Assembly: GCA_002362135.1 (NCBI GenBank)
Contig: DETO01000166.1
Location: forward strand, 2,117 to 12,059
Reading direction: 5' to 3'
Source: Ruminococcus sp. UBA3286
GTDB taxonomy: Bacteria; Bacillota; Clostridia; Oscillospirales; Ruminococcaceae
Length of the DNA stretch: 9,943 nucleotides
Positions 5,518 through 9,943 of this stretch are shown piece by piece. Position numbers and translations under genes: made by a program. Each line of letters starts with the position of its first letter. The first letter of the stretch is position 1. The notes under the pieces are model-generated. The model made no database searches, had not been told where the DNA came from, and saw nothing but the letters and a program-made list of their open reading frames with translations.

Positions 5518-5763
5518 ATGTCGGAAGTTAAAAATGCTGTTGTTGACAGATTTAAAGAGTTGTGCAAAGAACGAGGGATCGCCGCAAATGAACTTGCAAA
5601 TATATCCGGTGTTACGCCGTCAACAGTATATAGCCTATTTAGCGAAAGCAGAAACAATGTTTCGATTACAACGATTAAAATTCTGTGTGACGGTTTAGGG
5701 CTGACTTTGGGAGAATTTTTCTGCACAGAAAAATTTGATAAGCTTGAACAAGAGATAAAATGA
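5518..5763 (+). CDS. Small XRE-family (Cro/C1-type) transcriptional regulator
   Basis: The ATG at 5518 is 7 bases after GGAGGG (5505-5510). A TTG at 5503 in frame overlaps that site and is rejected as start. The 81-residue protein is essentially one HTH_3/HTH_26-type domain. Helix 2-turn-helix 3 is about 22-41 (AANELANISGVTPSTVYSLF), then SITTIKILCDGLGLTLGEFF, and a short charged tail. It should bind DNA as a dimer. The TACGCA palindromes and the 11-bp inverted repeat just upstream are the obvious targets, making autorepression likely. spoVAC begins 64 bases downstream on the same strand, and no terminator hairpin is evident between them, so read-through control of spoVAC is possible. No toxin partner is adjacent. 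Confidence 0.88.
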   Translation: MSEVKNAVVDRFKELCKERGIAANELANISGVTPSTVYSLFSESRNNVSITTIKILCDGLGLTLGEFFCTEKFDKLEQEIK

Positions 5764-5778
5764 AAAGTATCCACGAAT

Positions 5779-5808
5779 GAATAAAATTCAATTAAAAAGT
5801 CAATAATA
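5779..5808 (+). promoter_or_regulatory. Possible sigma-G-like (forespore) promoter before spoVAC
   Basis: GAATA (5779-5783), 18 bases, then AATAATA (5802-5808). The B. subtilis sigma-G consensus as I know it is GMATA-N18-CATNMTA, so only the first -10 base differs. The region is AT-rich, which makes chance matches easy. The predicted start (about 5815) would fall at the ribosome binding site GAGGAGG (5814-5820), which argues against it. Confidence 0.3.
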
Positions 5809-5827
5809 TGCATGAGGAGGCGATAAA

Positions 5828-6274
5828 ATGAATATCACACCACAGGCATACAGCGAAATGAGCAGACGTGCAGAACCGAAATCGAGAGCGGTGGTCAATA
5901 CCATGACAGCGTTCGTGGTCGGCGGAGGAATATGCGGATTCGGACAGATAGTACGCATGATCTTTGAAACATACGGATTCGAAACCCAGACGGCAAGCGC
6001 ATGGACGTCGATGATTCTGGTAACGCTCAGCGCGCTGCTTACGGGCTTTGGGATTTATCAGCGACTTGCAAAACACGCAGGCGCTGGAACTCTCGTCCCT
6101 ATCACGGGATTTTCCAACTCGATAAGTTCTTCCGCGATAGAGGCTCGCTCGGAGGGGCTGGTTACGGGAGTAGGCACGAAAATATTCACGATAGCAGGGC
6201 CGGTAATTCTTTACGGCTGTGCAGCGGCATTTTTATACGGGCTGATATATTATATTATTACGCGAATATTTTAG
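5828..6274 (+). CDS. spoVAC: Stage V sporulation protein AC, stand-alone copy
   Basis: The ATG at 5828 follows GAGGAGG (5814-5820) by 7 bases. The 148-residue protein is a full-length SpoVAC. It begins with a polar NITPQAYSEM segment and has a first membrane region at about 27-48 with GGGICGFGQ. The second, at about 58-80, holds LSALLTGFGIYQ. The conserved AGAGTLVPITGFSNS loop (85-99) follows, then EGLVTGVGTKIFTIAGPV and a last helix to the end. The IEARSEG and GTKIFTIAGPV features mark SpoVAC and not SpoVAE. In B. subtilis SpoVAC sits in the inner forespore membrane and works with SpoVAD and SpoVAE in moving dipicolinic acid; it has been described as a mechanosensitive channel. Neither partner follows here; the next 160 bases are a repeat. 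The role in this host is therefore uncertain. Confidence 0.9.
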   Translation: MNITPQAYSEMSRRAEPKSRAVVNTMTAFVVGGGICGFGQIVRMIFETYGFETQTASAWTSMILVTLSALLTGFGIYQRLAKHAGAGTLVPITGFSNSISSSAIEARSEGLVTGVGTKIFTIAGPVILYGCAAAFLYGLIYYIITRIF

Positions 6275-6295
6275 AGCGTCAACGGATTCTGTAAT

Positions 6296-6457
6296 ATATA
6301 GTCAAACAACTTGATGATCAACCAAGTGGAACGATGAAACTATGCTGTAGCTGCGTTGTCGTCGTCACCGTGCGCCAGCACGCTTTCCTCCTCCGCCTTG
6401 CTACGGCATAGTTTCATTCGTTCCCTTTTTGTCACTTATCAATTTGTTTGACTATAT
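6296..6457. repeat. 162-base near-palindromic intergenic repeat (MITE-like or large hairpin)
   Basis: The outer 13 bases, ATATAGTCAAACA (6296-6308) and TGTTTGACTATAT (6445-6457), are exact inverted copies. Farther in, GGAACG-ATGAAACTATGC on the left matches GCATAGTTTCATTCGTTCC on the right, and the pairing runs on through GTAGC/GCTAC. The centre holds CGTGC-GCCA-GCACG (about 6369-6382). The arms are about 50 bases with small mismatches. It lies 21 bases after spoVAC. The form fits a palindromic interspersed repeat or a MITE. Only one copy is in the window, so repetition in the genome is inferred. Matching 25-codon frames run on both strands (see findings). Confidence 0.75.
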
Positions 6458-6465
6458 CTCTGAAA

Positions 6466-6489
6466 CAGGGCGGGGGATTCCCTGCCCTG
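6466..6489 (+). terminator. GC-rich hairpin, possible end of the XRE/spoVAC unit
   Basis: CAGGGC (6466-6471) pairs with GCCCTG (6484-6489). GGG/CCC continue inside after one mismatch, and GATT forms the loop. The following AGAATTTTC is a poor T run. Confidence 0.5.
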
Positions 6490-6507
6490 AGAATTTTCAG
6501 AAAGAAA

Positions 6508-6533
6508 AAAGGCTCAGTAAAAATCGAGCCTTT
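6508..6533. terminator. Bidirectional-looking hairpin terminator
   Basis: AAAGGCTC (6508-6515) and GAGCCTTT (6526-6533) are exact inverted copies around 10 bases. Read on the minus strand it is followed by TTTTTTC, so it is the stronger terminator in that direction, although no minus-strand gene lies immediately to the right. Confidence 0.6.
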
Positions 6534-6908
6534 AAGAAAAAAAGATAAAAAATGTGTAGAACAAAAGAAAGGAGACAACAAAACGAGTGATAAATAATTT
6601 GATATTATTTAAACACTATAGTTATTATACAGCATTTTCGGGATTACGTCAAGGGAATTTCCGAAAAAAATCCGAAACGCTCCGTAATTTGTAGATTCTC
6701 ACAATTATTAATATAAATATTTCGGCAAAATCAACAAAATATCCGACAGCGATTTGCCCGCCTATAGTCATTACTTCGCAAGTGTGTGATAAAGATATGA
6801 AAAATATACCTTCAATCCGAGCCTTTCGGATAGTGCCGGCACACCTTGATCAGAAAAAATAAGTTTGCTGCGCCTAACACAAATAAGGCAATTGATACAA
6901 AAAAAATG
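6534..6908. other. AT-rich intergenic region without a convincing gene
   Basis: This stretch upstream of PFOR holds no frame with recognisable protein character. Visible structure is limited to a small hairpin ATCCGA-GCCTT-TCGGAT (6815-6831) and, next to it, the exact 10-base palindrome GTGCCGGCAC (6833-6842). The palindrome might be a protein binding site. Confidence 0.5.
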
Positions 6909-6937
6909 TTTACAAATCTGTTACATTGTGGTATAAT
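6909..6937 (+). promoter_or_regulatory. Strong sigma-A promoter with extended -10 for PFOR
   Basis: TTTACA (6909-6914), 17 bases, TATAAT (6932-6937), preceded by TGG so that TGn-TATAAT forms an extended -10. An A run lies just upstream of the -35. The start would be near 6944, leaving an 85-base leader. Confidence 0.82.
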
Positions 6938-6951
6938 ATTATATGAAAGTT

Positions 6952-6999
6952 GTATGCCATCATTGCATACGCTGCAATATCCCGTTCGAATATGACGGG
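6952..6999 (+). promoter_or_regulatory. Structured leader of the PFOR mRNA with competing stems
   Basis: GTATGC (6952-6957) can pair with GCATAC (6965-6970), or ATTGCA (6962-6967) with TGCAAT (6973-6978). These two use overlapping bases and cannot coexist. A third stem, CCCGT/ACGGG (6981-6985/6995-6999), stands alone. There is no T run after it, so it is no classical attenuator; it may stabilise the message. Confidence 0.4.
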
Positions 7000-7028
7000 T
7001 GAATTGAAAAAAATGGAGGTCATTACCA

Positions 7029-9943
7029 ATGGCAATCAAAAGAAAAATGAAAACCATGGACGGTAATAATGCTGCTGCCTGGGTGTCATATCCCTTCACC
7101 GACGTAGCCGCTATTTACCCCATCACTCCCTCTTCCGTTATGGCAGAGGTTACCGACAGCTGGTCTGCCAAGGACAAGAAGAACCTGTTCGGTCAGCCTG
7201 TTACAGTTGCTGAAATGCAGTCTGAAGCAGGTGCGGCAGGTACTGTACACGGCTCTCTTTCTGCCGGCGCTCTTACAACTACATACACAGCTTCTCAGGG
7301 ACTTCTCCTGATGATCCCCAATATGTACAAAATCGCAGGCGAACTTCTTCCCAACGTAATTCACGTTTCCGCTCGCTGCGTATCTTCACACGCTCTTAAC
7401 ATCTTCGGCGACCACTCCGACGTTTACGCTTGCCGTCAGACAGGTTACGCAATGCTCTGCTCCGGTTCTGCTCAGGAAGTTATGGATCTCGGCGCTGTTG
7501 CTCACCTTTCAACTATCAAGGGAAGAGTTCCTTTCATCCACTTCTTCGACGGTTTCCGTACATCTCACGAGATCCAGAAGATCGAGACATGGGACGATGA
7601 AACTCTCCTCGGACTTCTCGACAAGGAAGCTGCTCAGAGATTCAGAGACAAGGCTCTCCATCCCGAAACTCCTGTTCTCCGCGGTTCTGCTCAGAACCCC
7701 GACATCTTCTTCCAGGCTCGCGAGGCTTGCAACAAGTATTACGACGCTCTCCCGGCTATCGTTGAAGATTACATGAATAAGGTAAACGACCTTATCGGTA
7801 CTGATTACAAGCTCTTCAACTACTACGGAGCTGCCGACGCTGAACACATCATCATCGCTATGGGTTCAGTTAACGAAACTATCGAAGAAACTATCGACTA
7901 CCTCAACGCTCAGGGCGGCAAGTACGGTCTCGTAAAAGTTAGACTTTACAGACCTTTCGTTGCTGAAAAGCTTGTTGAAGTTATTCCCGATACAGTCAAG
8001 AGAATTTCCGTACTCGACAGAACCAAAGAACCCGGCTCACTTGGCGAACCTCTCTATCTTGATGTTGTTGCCGCTCTCAAGGGTACAAAGTTCAACGATA
8101 CTCCTATCTTTACAGGACGTTACGGTCTCGGTTCTAAGGATACTGTTCCGGCTCAGATCGTTGCCGTATTTAAGAACGAGACAAAGCAGAGATTCACTAT
8201 CGGCATCGAGGACGACGTTACAAATCTTTCGCTTCCTCTCGAAGCTAACCCCGACTCCGCTCCTGCCGGCACAACAGCCTGCAAGTTCTGGGGACTCGGT
8301 TCTGACGGTACTGTCGGCGCTAACAAGAACTCCATCAAGATCATCGGCGACCATACAGACCTCTACGCTCAGGCTTACTTTGCATATGACTCAAAGAAGT
8401 CGGGCGGCGTAACGATCTCCCACCTCCGTTTCGGCAAGACTCCCATCAAGTCTACATACCTTATTAATAAGGCTGACTTCGTAGCCTGCCATAACCAGAG
8501 CTATATCGACAAGTACGATATGGTTTCCGATATCAAGCCCGGCGGAACTTTCCTCCTCAACACTATCTGGGATATGGAAGGTCTTGAGGCTAATCTCCCC
8601 GGTCAGGTGAAGAGATATATTGCTCAGAACAATATCAATTTCTATACTATCAACGGCGTTAAGCTTGGCGAAGAAACAGGCATGGGAACTCGTATCAATA
8701 CTATTCTCCAGTCCGCATTCTTCAAGCTTGCCAACATCATTCCTTTCGAGGACGCTCTCGGCTACATGAAGGCTGCCGCAGAAGCTTCCTACAGCAAGAA
8801 GGGTCAGGACGTTGTTGAGAAGAACTGGAACGCTATCGACGCAGGTCACCAGAACATCGTTAAGATCGACGTTCCTGAATCTTGGAAAGACGCTGCTGAT
8901 ACTCAGATGGGTATGGCTGCCGTTTCCTGCGACAATAAGGAACTTCAGGACTACGTAAACAACATTCAGATCCCCTGCAACGCTCAGAAGGGTGACGCTC
9001 TCCCTGTTTCAACATTCGTTGACATGGCTGACGGTACATTCCCGCAGGGTTCTGCCGCATTCGAAAAGCGCGGCATCGCTGTTAAAGTTCCTGCATGGAT
9101 CCCCGAAAATTGTATCCAGTGCAACCAGTGCGCATATGTATGTCCTCACGCTGTAATCCGTCCTGTTGCTATGACTCCCGCGGAAGTTGAAGCTGCTCCG
9201 GCTGCTGTCAAGACTCTTGATTTCAAGCCTGCTATCGGCGATCTCAAGTTCACAATGACAGTTTCAACTCTCGACTGTACAGGATGCGGCGTATGTGCAA
9301 ACGTATGTCCCGCTAAGAATAAGGCGCTCGTTATGGAGCCTATCGCTTCTCAGATGGATCAGCAGGAAGTATTCAACTACGGCGTTACTATCGACGAGAA
9401 GCCCGAAGTTGCAGCTAAGTTCAAGGCTGATACAGTTAAGGGTTCGCAGTTCAGACAGCCTCTCCTCGAATTCTCAGGCGCGTGCGCAGGCTGCGGCGAA
9501 ACTCCTTACGCTAAGCTTGTTACTCAGCTTTTCGGCGACAGAATGATGATCGCCAACGCTACAGGATGCTCTTCAATCTGGGGCGGTTCTGCACCTTCAA
9601 CTCCTTACACTGTTAATAAGCAGGGTCGCGGTCCTGCATGGAGCAACTCGCTCTTCGAGGATAACGCTGAATTCGGTTACGGTATGTATCTTGCTCAGGA
9701 AACGCTCCGCAAGAGAGTTACAGACAAGGTTCTCGCTCTTAAGGAAAAGGCTGAAAAGCCCGAAGTTAAGGCTGCTATCGACGAATATCTCGATACTTAC
9801 AACGACGGCGCTGCAAATGCAGTTGCTACAGATAAGCTTGTTGCTGCTCTCGAAGCCTGCGGCTGCGACGACGCTAAGGCAATTCTCGCTGAAAAGCTTT
9901 ACCTCTCCAAGAAGTCACAGTGGATCTTCGGCGGCGACGGCTG
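7029..9943 (+). CDS. nifJ: Pyruvate:ferredoxin (flavodoxin) oxidoreductase, homodimeric type, cut by window end
   Basis: The ATG at 7029 follows GGAGGT (7015-7020) by 8 bases. 971 codons are in the window; the family is usually about 1,170-1,200. The enzyme oxidises pyruvate and CoA to acetyl-CoA and CO2 and reduces ferredoxin, the central step of anaerobic energy metabolism, in the cytoplasm. Order of parts: domain I with YPITPSSVMAE (about 30-40) and the pyruvate/TPP-side EMQSEAGAAG; the transketolase C-like domain II with YRPF; the gamma-type domain near 410-640. The two-cluster ferredoxin domain has C695-C698-C701-C705 and C750-C753-C756-C760. The TPP domain has C819-AG-C822 for the proximal cluster, NATGCSSIWGGSAPSTPY, and the start of FGGDG at the edge. 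The missing part should hold the rest of the TPP site, the fourth cysteine of that cluster and domain VII. Codons are strongly biased (GCT, AAG, CTC, ATC), unlike the accessory genes to the left, as expected for high expression. Confidence 0.97.
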   Translation, partial: MAIKRKMKTMDGNNAAAWVSYPFTDVAAIYPITPSSVMAEVTDSWSAKDKKNLFGQPVTVAEMQSEAGAAGTVHGSLSAGALTTTYTASQGLLLMIPNMYKIAGELLPNVIHVSARCVSSHALNIFGDHSDVYACRQTGYAMLCSGSAQEVMDLGAVAHLSTIKGRVPFIHFFDGFRTSHEIQKIETWDDETLLGLLDKEAAQRFRDKALHPETPVLRGSAQNPDIFFQAREACNKYYDALPAIVEDYMNKVNDLIGTDYKLFNYYGAADAEHIIIAMGSVNETIEETIDYLNAQGGKYGLVKVRLYRPFVAEKLVEVIPDTVKRISVLDRTKEPGSLGEPLYLDVVAALKGTKFNDTPIFTGRYGLGSKDTVPAQIVAVFKNETKQRFTIGIEDDVTNLSLPLEANPDSAPAGTTACKFWGLGSDGTVGANKNSIKIIGDHTDLYAQAYFAYDSKKSGGVTISHLRFGKTPIKSTYLINKADFVACHNQSYIDKYDMVSDIKPGGTFLLNTIWDMEGLEANLPGQVKRYIAQNNINFYTINGVKLGEETGMGTRINTILQSAFFKLANIIPFEDALGYMKAAAEASYSKKGQDVVEKNWNAIDAGHQNIVKIDVPESWKDAADTQMGMAAVSCDNKELQDYVNNIQIPCNAQKGDALPVSTFVDMADGTFPQGSAAFEKRGIAVKVPAWIPENCIQCNQCAYVCPHAVIRPVAMTPAEVEAAPAAVKTLDFKPAIGDLKFTMTVSTLDCTGCGVCANVCPAKNKALVMEPIASQMDQQEVFNYGVTIDEKPEVAAKFKADTVKGSQFRQPLLEFSGACAGCGETPYAKLVTQLFGDRMMIANATGCSSIWGGSAPSTPYTVNKQGRGPAWSNSLFEDNAEFGYGMYLAQETLRKRVTDKVLALKEKAEKPEVKAAIDEYLDTYNDGAANAVATDKLVAALEACGCDDAKAILAEKLYLSKKSQWIFGGDG

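Noticed and set aside
6552..6694. Two tiny frames, ATG at 6552 (12 codons) and GTG at 6587 (35 codons), overlapping as GTGA, with GGAG at 6571
   Set aside because: The arrangement looks like a coupled pair, but the GGAG is 12 bases from the GTG, the first start has no ribosome binding site, and neither product is recognisable.
6900..7028. A Rex-type redox operator at the PFOR promoter
   Set aside because: No TTGTGA/TCACAA-type palindrome is present near the -35/-10 boxes. TTACATTGTGG is not symmetric.
7498..9546. Several open frames on both strands inside the PFOR gene
   Set aside because: They are shadows caused by the strong codon bias of the PFOR frame, which has continuous family motifs over the whole stretch.
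1..9943. CRISPR array, tRNA or rRNA genes
   Set aside because: No regularly spaced direct repeats, no tRNA cloverleaf with a CCA-like end, and no rRNA stretches were seen on either strand.

Overview
The window looks like a chromosomal segment from an anaerobic, low-to-moderate GC Firmicute of the Ruminococcus/Oscillospiraceae kind. The pointers are a clostridial-type pyruvate:ferredoxin oxidoreductase, a spoVAC sporulation gene, AT-rich intergenic DNA with strong GGAGG ribosome binding sites, and a DUF4143-type AAA ATPase. The genus is an inference from gene content and style, not from a marker gene.

Bases 1-1340 hold a broken hipBA-type toxin-antitoxin locus. The end of a HipB-like XRE antitoxin overlaps the HipA start by 4 bases (ATGA). 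HipA is lost after about 19 codons, where the left end of an IS110-family element begins. The IS transposase keeps its DEDD residues and the serine-bearing region, but its last roughly 80 residues are missing. The junction at about 1334 runs straight into an oppositely oriented gene.

Bases 1305-3316 are a minus-strand block read lipoprotein, then a two-TM coiled-coil protein, then a small unknown protein. The lipoprotein start lies only about 15-20 bases from a relic of a DUF4143 ATPase gene (3334-3639, plus strand). The block has therefore been joined to foreign DNA at both ends.

Bases 3693-5225 carry an intact, different DUF4143/AAA ATPase (3848-5137). Its sigma-A promoter is flanked by two inverted repeats sharing a TGAAAAGTA/TACTTTTCA-type arm, and a hairpin terminator follows it. 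Bases 5225-5399 (minus) contain a frameshifted relic that I read as a piece of a DUF1273/YpsA-like SLOG gene.

Bases 5440-6290 hold a small XRE regulator, preceded by palindromic TACGCA sites and a perfect 11-bp inverted repeat reaching into its ribosome binding site. An isolated spoVAC follows, with no spoVAD or spoVAE. Bases 6296-6457 are a 162-base near-palindromic repeat with matching 25-codon frames on both strands. Bases 6534-6908 show no convincing gene.

From 6909 to the window end lies a housekeeping PFOR gene (nifJ/por). It has a near-consensus extended -10 promoter, an 85-base leader with competing hairpins, and codon usage typical of a highly expressed gene. The window cuts it after 971 codons.

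Overall, an accessory left half (toxin-antitoxin remnant, IS remnant, ATPase copies, gene relics) borders a core metabolic gene on the right. I did not find a clearly new multi-gene defence or catalytic system. The most unusual signals are the repeat architecture around the ATPase and XRE promoters, the two-strand-coding palindrome, and the orphan spoVAC.
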